This document shows positions 44,809-56,505 of a stretch of 64,000 nt of DNA, one piece after another. Below the pieces are notes generated by a model. The model had not been told where the DNA came from and made no database searches. It worked only from the letters and a program-made list of their open reading frames with translations. Every line of letters begins with the position of its first letter. Within the stretch, counting starts at the first letter, position 1. The position numbers were made by a program, and so were the translations under genes. Source of the stretch: Ochotona curzoniae. Its lineage: Eukaryota > Chordata > Mammalia > Lagomorpha > Ochotonidae. Location: the NCBI RefSeq assembly GCF_017591425.1, contig NW_024466607.1, positions 18,608,501 through 18,672,500 on the forward strand, given 5' to 3'.

Positions 44809-45339
44809 CTATTTTAAAAATGGCTTTAATGAACCTCCTGATGCACGATGCCATCCTGTTGGGTTCTGACGGTGTTTGCATGAATGCTTGTGGATCTGCT
44901 GCTCACACCGCCATTTTTCAACATCGCTTTCTGTGAATAGAAGAGAAAGATGACTCACTGTCTTCTGGCAGGGGTTTCCCACAGGCCTCACACGGTAGGA
45001 TATTTTGGGAACTTCAGAATTCCGATGAGCAGAATCACTGGGACCCTGGCATTGGTGCTTTGTGGGAGCACCGGCTAAGATGCACGGCTCTGGTGTGGGG
45101 TGATGGAAGGTGGATGTGTAGCGTGGGCGACTTAGAGACATTCCGTTCGTCTTTTCGGTACTGGTTTTGTCACATACATTTTTAGGCTTCTTGTCAAGTC
45201 GTGAAGAACTCCTATCACATTTCTGCCGGCCGTGAGTTGTGAGGCTGGCGGGGCATTTTAAGTTTTCTGTGCAGTAACTAATCCTAGGTGTGCCTTTGAA
45301 GATGTTGATTAGTTCATTTGTAATTGGGGTCCTCAGCAT
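44809..45339 (-). other. Unrecognised intact antisense ORF, 176 codons, intronic
   Basis: An ATG at 45337-45339 (minus strand) opens 176 codons that end just past 44809. The predicted protein (starts MLRTPITNELINIFKG, ends GGSLKPFLK) is basic and rich in Ser, Thr, Lys, Pro and His. It has nine cysteines, no obvious signal peptide or membrane segment and no repeat signature. It is the longest ORF in the intron that is not in CSINE or GC-rich sequence, and it keeps many CpGs compared with its flanks. Against a functional gene: an in-frame TGA directly precedes the ATG, the start context is weak (T at -3), and no AATAAA is evident just downstream. It could be part of a retrocopy, an unannotated exon or chance. 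I do not recognise the product. Confidence 0.25.
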
Positions 45340-45990
45340 TCAAGTTTCTTTAAAATGAGTTTTTCTGCTATTCTTCATGGAGGTCAGGATTTTGTATGAA
45401 AGGATTAAGAAATGCAATGGTTTGAGTACATGGGATCGGGGAAGCCACTTCACCAAAGGAGGAGAATGAGAAGTGAAGCCTGCAGGGGATTCCACTAGAA
45501 AACTGCTGCAGGACAGAAGTTATCAGTACCTATCCTTCAGATGCACACGGAAATCTCAGCTCACCGTTGTCACTCAGCACTGAAGAATAAAAGGAGTAGG
45601 TGCCCTGCTTTACCAAACCTTGTGGTGCTCCCTGAAGGCACACAGGGGACAAAGGGGAGACACCCGTGCTTTACTGTGTCTTCAGCTGCCCCCTCTGCAC
45701 CACCTGCTTTTGTGCATAGACTTCAGAGAACTCCCTCCAGGTTCTCCCAGGCCAGCCACTTCCAGGCTCTGGAGCATCCAGCAAGCTTGTTTCCTTTTCT
45801 CTGACTCAGAGTCATCCACTGAGTGCCATGAAGTGTACAGAGCATTTGGCCTGGGGCGTAGGGCTTGGTGAGGGCTCAAGGAACAAAACTCACCATCTGT
45901 CGCTGCTGCTTCTGCCTTTCCTTGTGGTGGAACAGAATCAAAGAAGCCAAAGACCCAGGTTTTAGTCCCAGCTCTGCCTCTCTATCTTTC
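45340..45990 (+). other. Intron 2, nothing firm
   Basis: A short MIR-like phrase (AGACCCAGGTTTTAGTCCCA) at about 45950-45970 is cut by the following SINE. No exon. Confidence 0.4.
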
Positions 45991-46675
45991 TTTTTAAGAT
46001 TTATTTTTTTTAATTTGAAATTCAGAGTTAGAGAGAAAGGGTGAATAGGGGCAGGGGAGAGAGAGATCTTCCATCTGCTGGTTCACTTCCCAAATGGCCA
46101 TAATGGTCAGGGGAAGGCCAGGATGAAACCAGCACCCAGGAGCATCATCTGGGTCTCCCAGGTGATAGCAGGCACCCGGACATGTTTGCCATCTTCCATT
46201 GTCTTTCTAGGAGCCTTAGCAAGGAGCTGCACTGAAAGTGGAGCAACAGGCCTGGCATGGTAACTTAATGGCTAAAGTCTTTGCCTTGAACATGCTGAAT
46301 TCCATATGGGCACCGGTTTGAGTCCTGGCAGCCCCGCTTCCCATCCAACTCCCTGCTTGTGGCCTGGAAAAGCAGTGGAGGACGGCTCAAAGCCTTGGGA
46401 CCCTGTGCCTGTGTGGGAGACCCTGAAGAGGCTCTAGGCTCCTGGCTTTGGATCAGCTCAGCGCTGGCTGTTGTGGCCACTTGGGGAGGGAATCAGCAGA
46501 TAGAAGGTCCTCCTTGCTGTCTCTCCTCTTTTCTGTATATCTGACTTTCCAATAATAAAAAAATCTTAACAAAAAGAAAAAAGGAAAGTGGAGCAACTAG
46601 GACAGCACTGGGTGACCCTTTGGGATGCTGGTGTTGCACATGGCTGCTATACCACATGGCTGGCCTCCATCTCTC
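45991..46675 (-). mobile_element. CSINE (minus) split by a nested CSINE
   Basis: The left part 45991-46247 carries the tail, GATCTTCCATCTGCTGGTTC and reverse body. The head part resumes after 46598 (GGGATGCTGGTGTTGCACAT). Between them sits a plus-strand CSINE (46248-46583). Confidence 0.75.
46248..46583 (+). mobile_element. Nested CSINE (plus) with target duplications
   Basis: AGGCCTGGCATGGTAACTTA head to AATAATAAAAAAATCTTAAC tail. GAAAGTGGAGCAAC occurs on both sides (46234-46247 and 46584-46597), a perfect 14-bp duplication of the older SINE's own sequence. Confidence 0.9.
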
Positions 46676-46681
46676 CCTTTG

Positions 46682-46978
46682 GATTTATTTTATTTAAAAG
46701 GCAGAGTTACAGCGGCAGAGGGAGCGACAGAAATCTGTTCATTCCCCAGATTCCTGAAGAGTTGGGGCTGGAGCAGATTAAAGCCAGGATCCAGAAGCTT
46801 CATCCACGTGTCTCATCTGGATGCAAGGTTCCAAGCATTCAGGCCGTCTTCCACTGCTTTCCCAGGTGCATTAGCCCAGAGCTGGATCACAAGTAGAGCA
46901 GCCAGGGTTTGACCTTGTGCCCACGTAGGATACTGGCAACACTGGTGATGATGGCTCTATACTACAGTGCCAGCCCCA
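46682..46978 (-). mobile_element. CSINE (minus)
   Basis: GATTTATTTTATTTAAAAGG tail, CAGAAATCTGTTCATTCCCC, and head ending ATACTACAGTGCCAGCCCC. Confidence 0.75.
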
Positions 46979-49904
46979 ACTCTGTCTCTTCATGGGATTT
47001 AGTTGAGCTCAGCTTCTCAGAACCTCATGAGGGAGTACATCTTTTAGCCAGGACATTAGTGGAATCTGGGGAGGAGCTTAGTGGAACATCTATGCTACAC
47101 ATTACTCCTGCCTCAACCTGTGATGACCCCAGCTGTACCTCTCATCAAGAGTTTGCAGATATGCAGTATTTCCTTTGGTTTGTTGGTCACACTGGCACAG
47201 AGGCACTCACTCTCACCTTTGCTCCTACGACGGCATCCTGCCTTACTGAGGGAGTCGATGTGCAGCAGTCAGATGAGGTTAGGTCATCTAGGCCCCCTAT
47301 CCAGAAGCATCTGGGCCACATATTGAGGAAGATGATGATAGGGGTTTCCAGCATGCGCAGAAACAGAGCTGATTCTGTGTGGTGCTCAGGATCCCTCTGT
47401 GTCCCCAGTCACCCTGTTGGCATCTATCTTTGAAGATGGTGGGGAGGTGGCAGAGGCAGGTGCATGGGGCGTGCTGCTGAGAGAGGAGCCCTGGCATGGA
47501 ACGACAGTGGCCAAGCTGCTGAGGTCCACTTTGCCCTGTTCACAAGGGGGGCTTTGTCTAAAGTTGGGGACATGACTGTATGCATCTGCAGTAGCTGGCT
47601 CCTTGTTTCCTCAGACAGCCTTGATGTTTCCAAGACAGTGTCCAGGGTTGCAAGCCTGCCCCTTGCTGGATGGGTTTTTCCTCATTGATGCTTTGAGGTC
47701 CCGAGGACCACTGGCAACCCAAGTTCTCCAGGTCCCTCTGCTCATTTATTCTCCTGAGGTCGACAGCTCTAAATTATAATGCCCCTTGCTGAAGACCATT
47801 AATCTGTAGTAAGCAACATACTGCAAGTGATTAGCTACTCCTTGAAATGCCATGAATAGAGAAGAAAATTACCCTTCTGTCCCAAGTCCCTTATTAATTG
47901 GGCACATTGTAGAAGATATACCAGGTATCATTAGTTTCAGAATGTGGGGTCCTTGTTGTCCCTATTGGTTCTTATTTTAGCTCTAGATGTTTAGATGTTC
48001 ATCTAATTCTGTAATTTCTGTTTTGTCATTTGAGGAAGGTTTCCCTTCCTTTCCCAAAGCTTCCATCTCAGGTGCTCTGTGGTGTTCTGTTAGCAGCAAG
48101 TGAATTTTGCAGTTTGTTGAATTTTCAGATAATCTCACAGACCTTTGGGAGTATTTTTAAATGAGTCTTTTGGTGGCTTCCTGGGATAGTATTCTGTGTG
48201 TCTCTTTAGTGTACAGAAATGAAAGTTGCTGACTTAAATGGTCTGAAAAATTATGTCATCTTTAGTTACATTTGACTAATGATAGATTTTAGGACTTTTT
48301 TTTTTTCCTATCAAAGATATCCTGATGAAAGATAATATTTTAAGCACAGATTTTTTTTTAATGGGCTGTAGAATGTGGATTAAGGTTTTCTTATATATCT
48401 AGCAACATTATTGTAGAGAAGAAGATTCTGATTCTGTGTTCAAGGCTTGGGTTCTCTCTCACTCCCTGCACGCTGTGTGCACTTGTTCTGCTGCCTTGCA
48501 CTCACTTCTCTCTTCTCTGTATTCTACTCAGTTGTTCCACTCAGCCCCGGGAGAGCTGTACTCCCCCACTTGATTACAGGCCTAGCTCTGGGTACAGATG
48601 TCCCTGAGCCAGGCATGTGTTGGACCCATTGTTCTCCGCAAAGCCTTGTTGGGTGACCATTCCCTATCCCTCGGTACTTGGGTGGTTGTGAGGCTGTGTA
48701 TGGCTTCTCCTCTTATCCACCCCAATCCCCCAGAAACAGGAAGTCTTCATAAACACTCATGGGCTGAGTGAGTTGGTCACTTAGCTAGCCCGTATTAGTA
48801 TTATTTCACATTTGCATCATAGCGGTTGGATTGTGTTTTGTTCATTCACAATAAATATCCTTTGGATTTTGCTCCTGATTGGGGTGCTCGTGTGGGGATG
48901 TCGAATAAGGTAGGGAGGTTTGAGGTGGACGTTGCTTGCAGTTTTAAATGGCGAGAGCACCAAGGGCTGGGGTACCCCTCACCCCTGACGCTGGACATGG
49001 AGGATGCTCTGACTTAGGATGCTTGGCTTAATTTCATTTACAGTCCAAATGAGGTGGCACCATCTTCTCGGCACTCCTGCCTGTGTGGTTTTGGCTGGCC
49101 CCTGAGCCAGTGCCCAGCTCTACTTCCACAGCAGGATTATTGACTCTGGAGTTTGCCTATGCAAATGAATTCACAGATTAATGCAAATGAGGGAGGACAG
49201 GAAGGCCTCTTGAAGTGGTCTGGGCCAGCGTTTCTTGGAGCTCAGCACAGCGGAGCAGACTTGCTAGGCCTTCTCGGCTTTAATCTTCTGAGCCAGGAAA
49301 GCTCAGGTTGTAAGTGCTACGTCCCAAGGGTTCAATTCTGAACTCTCACTGTCCTGCCAGTAAGATCTTCTGTGCACTGGCCTGGAAAATTCCCCTTGCT
49401 GCTGTGTTTTATCCCTCCTGCTTTCAGAATGCATTACCTGGTGCCCATGACAGAGCCTGGGGACATCTGGAAGATAAACTGTGCCACCAGAAACGACAGG
49501 GGCTAGGTTACTGCTCTGCTGTTTATAGTAAGAGCATCGCCACCAGGGTTTTTAGTCTTAAACCTGTAAAACTGAGAAACAAAGCAAACAGAAATGCAGT
49601 TGTGCAAATCTCATGAAAATGTCAAGCTGATTCATCGTCTGGTCCTGAACCTGTGAGAGTCGGGGGACAGTGGCCACCGTGGGCTGTTTTCAGGAGTGTG
49701 TGGATGACAGGCCTTTAGAACTCATCCAGCTCAAGTGAAAGCTTATTTTTTATGTGCAGAGCTTTCTCCCAGAGTCCAAAGGCTGAGTGTCACTCCCACC
49801 TTGTCTTGGTGTGTGGAAAGGGCTGCAGAGCCCAGTTCCATTTGGCGGAGTCCGCTGTATCTGCATCGACATCTCCCTATTTCTGATCCTGTTCCATGCA
49901 TTGT
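46979..49904 (+). other. SINE-free block of intron 2, left part
   Basis: Long stretch without CSINEs. AT-rich and unique at 47770-48420. Two octamer motifs at 49159-49188. No exon recognised. Confidence 0.45.
49159..49188 (+). promoter_or_regulatory. Paired octamer motifs (ATGCAAAT x2)
   Basis: Perfect ATGCAAAT at 49159-49166 and 49181-49188, same orientation, 22 bp start to start (about two helical turns). The POU-family binding motif is established; activity here is inferred. Confidence 0.4.
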
Positions 49905-50175
49905 TCTTGTGGCTTGTTAATGCAGGTTTACTGTGTGCTGAGCACTTCCTCTCATGGAGCTTACTGTCTGAGGGAGAAACAAGATGAACTGTTGAATGAA
50001 CACATTTAAAAAATTAAGTGGTGCTAAATACAATGAAGAAAGTCAGAACCTTGTAAGTGTTGTGTTTGCCTGATGGAGGTGGTGATGGGGGAGTTGGGCA
50101 ACATTGTGTATTCAGGGTGGGGACAAACTTCCTCTCTCTGGGGATGAGGCATTTCAGCCAAGATCTGAGCAATCG
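49905..50175 (-). mobile_element. L2 LINE 3' region (minus)
   Basis: GTGTGCTGAGCACTTCCTCT, CATGGAGCTTACTGTCTGAG, AATACAATGAAGAAAGTCAG and TCAGCCAAGATCTGAGCAAT follow the reverse L2 order. Confidence 0.6.
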
Positions 50176-51620
50176 GAATGGATTTTTCCAAGATAAGAGA
50201 GTGTGGCATGGGCCAGTCCAGTGGCAGGTATGACCGTGGCTCGGCTGAGAGACCCAGCGAGAAGAGGACCAGGGCAGTTCGCTAAGATCCAGTTAGCCTC
50301 CTGTAGAGGCTTCCACATCAAATACAATAGCAGAAGCCCCTTTCTGGTATGAGACTGTGAGGAAGATTTCAAAACACATGTAAACATGAGACAGGATATA
50401 AGGTAAAATTATTCCTCCTGTAGACAAGTCTTAGTGGCCAGATTTTGGGTCACTTGGAGGCACAGTTTAGACTTGGAAAACACTGCAGCTGCAAACTTCT
50501 GTATTGATCATTTTGAGTGAGGCCAAGAAACCCTCACTGCCTTCCTCTGTGTATTTTAGTTCAGCAATATCAGCCAAGGACAGATCAGTGAGTAAACCTA
50601 TATTCTATTGGAATCAATTTTGTTCCGTAAAAGCTTTTTATATGAAGTTTGGCAAGTGTACAGTTTAAAGCCTCTATTCAGGAAACTAAATTTTCATCAA
50701 ACTGGAACTCCACTGGAAAGATGAATAGATTTTTATTATTTGCCATGTCAATAGATTCCAGTCTTTTTCTAGGTTTTATCAGGTGTTTTAAGCTATAAAA
50801 ATAAATTATTGAAGGGACAATTTTTATTAAAAAAAACACAGATGGAATGATCAGAGACTTTGTGTGTTTGATGGAGAAACCCCAGGCAGGAGAACCCAGA
50901 CCATGGGGATGAGGTAGGGTTGGAAGGGCGTGTAGAACACGTAACTCCTGTGAAGTGGAGAGTCTTCCCTTTTAGGCACTTCTTTGCAGCTTTCTCTCGC
51001 TTGCATTTTAAAGATGCAAATCATTTGTCCAGATCAACTGGCTCCTGAGTGGGGCTCCTGAAGAGGCTTGTCCATGTTCTGTAGCTGTGTCGGGGTACAT
51101 GGTTCCATGTTTGTGAGGCGGCTCCTACCGCTTGGCTGGGCTGTAGGGTGTTGATGAGCTACTGAGAGAGGGACGCAAGCAGCTAAGTGATGCCAAGGCG
51201 GATACTCCAGGGGACCTCCTGGCGGGCACTGCACTTTGTGGTCGCAGTTTCCTGGATGGCGGATTAACCCACAGTGGTGGCCTAGCCTGCTCCGGGATGT
51301 GTCACTCTCCTAGAAGGCCAGATTGTATATGACCCCCAGATTCCAGAATTGAAATACCTTCTGTCTGAAACCGTGTAAGAAATGGTCATCTAACATGAAG
51401 GTGATTTCAGGAAACTCTGATGTCCCTTGGAAACATGAGTGATTGGGTCTGGTAGGGCTTGGAAATGATTTACAGGATTAAAACATGCTGGTCACGGGAT
51501 GGCTCGGGGAGTAGCATTGTTTTCTCAGGTTCAGCATGTGCAGCCAGAGGTGGGGATGGTCCTTGGTGGAGCAGGGGTCATATTGCTTCCCTAAATGTCT
51601 TCCTGTAGAGCTATACACTC

Positions 51621-51637
51621 GTATGCGCGCGCGCGCG

Positions 51638-51674
<37 letters not shown>
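51621..51674 (+). repeat. Alternating (GC)n(AC)n tract, Z-DNA prone
   Basis: About 54 bases of perfect purine-pyrimidine alternation: GTAT, then about 11 GC units, then about 14 AC units. GC alternation is the strongest known Z-forming sequence. Confidence 0.9.
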
Positions 51675-51677
<3 letters not shown>

Positions 51678-53500
51678 TGCTGATTCAGTCCCTGGATGAC
51701 CACAGTGACAGCTGGAGCGGGCCTGGTCTGGAACCAGGAGCACAGAGCAGCGAAGTCTCTGTAACCATTGCCCATAGGGGCTGTGAGCGTTGCAGGCTGG
51801 CCTACCCTAGAACATTTTTCTCTTGACTTTGGGATTATTCAAGGCTGACAACCTGGGTCTCTTGTCTCCCCCCGTGTGTCTGTCCACTCCTCCTCCTGTC
51901 TTTCTGTAGATTTTTCTGTTTCCTGTTGTCTTTAGCGTCTGCTTATCTAGTACTCCTGACTGTCTTTGGATGCCATCCTCCCCTTGGCCAGAGAGCTAAC
52001 ATGATCATGGTGTGTGTTTCCTGACCCCTGGCTGTCTCTTCACACCGGCCCTGCGAAGGCTCTCTTACACCCTTCAACGGCTCCTCATTGCCAGCTTTCG
52101 TTTGCACAGCTGTGCCGTCCTCAGCTCTGTTGGCCCAGCAGCTCTGCCCTTCCAGGGCCTCTCCTGCAACAGCTGCTGCCTACATGCTTCCCTTCCAAGC
52201 TTGCCACACTGCTCGCCCTCCCTAGACTGCCATGTAAATGCATGCGGAAAGGTGTTCATTTGGTTTGGCAGGAAGCATGTTGATATTGGGCCCGGGTGGT
52301 TGTTTTCTGTTGTGCCTGTGAAATGTAGCCTTTGGCAAGTACTGGTCACTGTGCACAGTGCTGCTTCCTGCTCCCAGCGCTGCTCCCAGCTACTTCACAG
52401 TGGCACAGTGGGGGTATTCCCCTTCCTCCTTGCACACAGCAGAGTGTGCTCACCCTTAGCAGCCTGGTCACTGGCTGGGGTGAAATGAACACAGTTGGGG
52501 AAGGTTTTTGGAGCCATCTGGTATAACACAGTAGAATCCCAGTTCTAGAAGAAAAGAATGTGAATTAGGGGGAAATAGCCAAGTGTTGATGTGTGGCCAC
52601 ATTTGATAGCAATGGCAATCTCAGGGGCTCACCCTGGTAGTGTCGAATGAGTAGGGGGAGGCGTGGGCTTCTTTAAAATGTCTCTCTAGTTTCTATTCCA
52701 TTAGTGTGCATGCTTTGCACTCTCCTATTGAGCTTGTTCCCTCTGGCAAGTGGTTTCGAAGAGGAATGATCAAGTCTGACCCCTGCTCTCCAGTTCCAAA
52801 AACCAGCTCCAATTTGGCTGCTTCCCTGACGGTCTCTCAGAGGGTCCTGAGAGTCGGGCGTTGGAGTGGAGGTTGTGCTAGTTTGTCCAGGTCTGTCCAG
52901 CTTTTAATCCTGGAGGTCCTGGTCACCCTGGGACTAGTCGATGTACTGTACAGGTTCATCCTAGAGCAGTGGGTACAGCTCCCTGGTTACAGTGCTTTAG
53001 GGCTGGAAATGAAGGCTGCTTTTCTACTCTGAGAGAGGCAAGAAACACATTAGGCAGAGAGTAGGCCTGGGAAGCGAGTGGAGAAAGCTGGTTAATTTGT
53101 TTAACCAGGATTTCTCTTACTTATTTGACCTTGGAACTCTTTTTGTGCTTTATATCCTGTGAGCCTCTTTGTCTTTTCCCCTCTTTGTCCTTTGGGAGGA
53201 AGAAAAAATTGCATCGTTCTCTGTCCTAAAGTGCACATTATTACCTTCTATTGTGAATCTTCTCCATGATTGGGGCAACAATTAGTATTAAAATAGCCCA
53301 TCACACGAAAATGTAATAATAATGTAATTTGGGGATTAAAAGGTTTTTCAGAAGGGTTGCTAATGTGTTACAGAGGGTCGTGAGTTATCATGAGGCTATT
53401 TTTTGTTCTGGTTGGCACACGTACTCGGCCAAGCAAGCTGCTCACCTCTTTCTGCAAGTGCGTGGTTTTTTTTTTTTTTTTTAACCAAAGGCTGAACCAA

Positions 53501-53514
53501 GTTGTTATGGAAAC
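53501..53514. promoter_or_regulatory. RFX X-box-like site
   Basis: GTTGTTATGGAAAC is close to the X-box half-site pair (GTTGCC..GGCAAC type), with substitutions in both halves. The flanks are unique and AT-rich. Confidence 0.2.
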
Positions 53515-53814
53515 GGAAACAGTCTCCCTGTCTGGGAGCAGCGCTGGGCTAATAATTAGAGAGCACGGCTGAGCAAACTTTGGTGGAAATGATTAATCTT
53601 TACAAAGCACAGGTAAGCCTCAAAGACTGAACAAGTATCGTTGGGCCTCTGCCCTTTCCAATCCCAGAAAATTTTAATATGGAAAAAGGCAAGAAGTCTC
53701 GAGCTTTATGTTCTTCTTTACTTTGAAAAGGCATCCTTTCCTATTATGCCAATTGATAAACATGTAGAAACATCGATGGGATCTCGGAGAGTGTGGTTTG
53801 TCAATTCAGCGAGC

Positions 53815-53940
53815 TTTGTAAAATGCAGGTTCCCGGAGCTCCTCTCCAGACCTACCAGGTCAGAGCACCTGGGGGAGGGCTTTGGAATGTCAGTCTTTAG
53901 CAAGCTGTCCGGATGAGTCTGATGCTAGCCCACAGGAGCT
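53815..53940. mobile_element. MER5A-like hAT fossil
   Basis: AAATGCAGGTTCCCGGAGCT, CCAGACCTACCAGGTCAGAG, GGGGGAGGGCTTTGGAATGT and AGTCTGATGCTAGCCC follow the MER5A order. Confidence 0.65.
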
Positions 53941-54075
53941 GGCCCTTAGCCTACACTGCGTGTTCTGTATAGGGCTAAGTAGTAAGTAGCTTGGGCTTGG
54001 CAACTTTTGGTTGTCAGTGTGAAAGCAGCTGAGGTGATATGTAAGGGAATATGCGTGCCTGTGTTCTCATACAAC

Positions 54076-54137
54076 TTTCTGTACAAACATAGGCAGGGCA
54101 GGGATGTTTCTGTACAAACATAGGCAGTGCAGGGATG
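54076..54137 (+). repeat. 31-bp tandem duplication, two copies
   Basis: The unit starting TTTCTGTACAAACATAGGCA occurs at 54076-54106 and 54107-54137 with one mismatch. Confidence 0.9.
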
Positions 54138-54462
54138 ACCCTCAGCCTATAGTTAGCTGGGACCTGCTCTGGGCTGTGCTGAGCACTGCCATGTTAACAG
54201 GACTTCTACTTTCAAAGGTATTTGTGTTAAAAGTCAACCACTCATCCTGCATCTGCATCTGTCCCACCTGGAAAGAGGTTAAAAGGGACCACATCCTTGC
54301 CAGCAGTTGGGGCATGAGTCCATGGCAGACCACCCTCCTGGGAGCCACAGTTGCTGAGATAAGATTAAGTGGGGTGGGTCTCCTTGCCACTCATCTTCCT
54401 GGTAGAAACGGTAATGCCTAATTTGGGGGCTGTGACAAAAGTAAAATGATGAGCTTGAATCC

Positions 54463-54822
54463 TTTTTTTTAAGATTTATTTTTTTATTTGAAGGGCAGAA
54501 TTACAGAGAGGAGGAGAGGCAGAGAGAGAGCACACACACCAAGTACACAAGTAAGCAATATCTTCCATCTGTTGGTTCACTCCTGAAATGGCTACAGGGG
54601 TGGAGCTGAGCTGATCTAATGCCAGGAGCCAGGAGCTTCTTCTGGGTCTCCCACATGGAGACCCAAAGACCTAAAGACTTGAGCCATCCTTCACTGCTTT
54701 CCCAGGCCAATGCAAGGAGCTGGATCAGTAGTGAACCATCTGGAACTAGACTAGGTACCCGTATAGAGTACCAATACCATTGGCAGAAGCTTAGCCTACT
54801 GTATCACAACATAGTCCCCACT
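54463..54822 (-). mobile_element. CSINE (minus)
   Basis: TTTTTTTTAAGATTTATTTT tail, GA-rich block, TCTTCCATCTGTTGGTTCAC, and head ending ACAACATAGTCCCC. Confidence 0.8.
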
Positions 54823-54984
54823 TAATCTTTGTTTAAGATGGTGTTTATTTGGTGGTGAGAGCACTGTTTTTTCTTTTCCTTGCCAAGTTTGCACCATGTT
54901 TCCTGGCCTTTGAAGTCAGGTAGACCCACTCCTATCCTTCACACTCTTATCCCAACCTAATTGGTGCCTGTTCCCTGGCTTCTT

Positions 54985-55255
54985 AGGGTGTGTTTGGCTT
55001 AGAGGGTAAGATGTCCATTCCTGTATTGGGGTTCCTGAGGTTGCTTTCTAGCTCTTCTGTTGACCCCCAACTTGCTGTTAATGTAGGCCCTGCAAGGCAG
55101 CAGGTAGTTGGGTCACTGCCCCCACATCCCACCGCTGGATTGAGTTCCTGGCTCCAGCTCTGGCCTTTGCTCAGTCCTGGCCATTGAGGGCATATGGGGG
55201 GTGAATCAGCAGGTAGGAACTCTTTCTGTCTCTCAAATAAATTGATAAATAATTG
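54985..55255 (+). mobile_element. CSINE (plus), older type
   Basis: TAGAGGGTAAGATGTCCATT head region, AGTTCCTGGCTCCAGCTCTG body, CTCTCAAATAAATTGATAAA tail. Confidence 0.55.
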
Positions 55256-55382
55256 AAAACTAAAAAAGGAAACTCTTCTTTGGGAATTCAAAGAAGTCAG
55301 CCAATTGAGTTTCTCAGGTTTTCAAATGCCACCATGATACAGTGTGTGATGCATTCCTTGTAACAAGTTTGCTGTTTATTTT

Positions 55383-55732
55383 CTTAAAGGTTTATTTATT
55401 GGAAAGACAACATTACGGGGAGAGAGATAAGAGGGAGAAAGAGAGAGAAAGATAAGGGAGAGAGAGAGAGAGAAATGGAAATTTTAATTTCACCGATTCA
55501 CTCTCCAAATAGCTGTAGTGACTGGGGCTGGGCCAGGCTGGAGCCAGGAGGCAGCATCTTTATTTAGGTCTCCCATGTGTGTGACAAGGGCCCAAACACT
55601 TGGGCCATGCTCTACTGTTTTTCCAGGTCAGGAGCTGGATTGGAAATGAAGCAGCTGGGACGAGTACTAGCTCCTATATGGGGTGCTGGCATGGCAGGTA
55701 GCCTTCTTCACTATGCTACAATTCTGGCCCCT
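55383..55732 (-). mobile_element. CSINE (minus) with long GA block
   Basis: CTTAAAGGTTTATTTATTGG tail, about 55 bases of GA-rich sequence, CACCGATTCACTCTCC, and head ending TATGCTACAATTCTGGCCCC. Confidence 0.75.
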
Positions 55733-56307
55733 TGTGATTGTTTTTAAGATGTATTTGAATGGAAGGGGGTCTTATCAAAGTGTTCCAGTAAGCATCAGAG
55801 AACAGACTCCTGCATGTTTGGTGGGAGTAAAGCAGATGCTGGGTTTATTGGTGCTAGCTGTGTACCTCCAACCTGATCATGAGCTTTGCTGTTTTCCTTG
55901 TTTCAACATTGTGTTTTCCCAAATGGTTTGCTTGGTTTCAAATGTTCTTTTTATGTGTGAAGGGAGATGTAGTTCCCCTGGACCGCAGGCACACATGCCC
56001 CGATAAATGCTATCTTTGCAATGTATTCTTGTTCACATCCTTGATGCTTTTCTTTTTTGTGTCATGACAATTCCTTGTTATTATCTTATTTTCTGATTTC
56101 TTTTGAAGTGATAATGATGGTGGCCAATTTGTGCATTTTATAACGTTTTAATTCATCTGTGCTTCTACTGTAGTGCATGCTGAGTTCTTTTTGCTTCAGC
56201 CTTAAAATCCGTTTTCCGCATGGCTCCAATCTGTGTGTTGTGATACCATTAACTCATGGAGCATTGTCATCTCTGTCATCAAATATCATCTTTTGGCATT
56301 TTCATTT
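55733..56307 (+). other. Intron 2, nothing recognised
   Basis: T-rich unique sequence between SINEs, no exon. Confidence 0.45.
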
Positions 56308-56505
56308 TTTTAAAGATGTATTTGAAAACTGAAGTTGCAAAGAGAGAGGGAATGAGAGAAAGGGATCCTCCATCTCTAGTTCACTCCTTGGATCCTCAAA
56401 ACATGCAGGGCTGAGCCAGGAGCCAGGAACTTCGTCTGTGGTTCCCACATGGGTACTGGGGCCCAAGCATTTGAACTGTCTTCTGCTGCTTTCCAAAAGA
56501 GAGAA
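56308..56505 (-). mobile_element. Partial CSINE (minus), tail half
   Basis: TTTTTTTAAAGATGTATTTG tail, GGGATCCTCCATCTCTAGTT, body up to CTGCTGCTTTCC, where a second copy begins. Confidence 0.65.

Larger units (their letters stand above)
50176..53814 (+). other. SINE-free block of intron 2, right part
   Basis: AT-rich unique sequence at 50400-50830 looks like non-coding constraint. It also holds the GC/AC array (51621-51674), an unassigned GC-richer stretch (52010-52480) and a T run (53465-53482). No exon recognised. Confidence 0.4.

Noticed and set aside
46909..47433. 174-codon plus-strand ORF
   Set aside because: It begins in a CSINE head and continues into anonymous intron. No domain or coding signature recognised, and the start is unlikely. 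Kept as chance.
52012..52488. 158-codon plus-strand ORF
   Set aside because: Ser/Leu/Cys-rich translation of CT-rich sequence with an overlapping second-frame ORF. No recognisable family.
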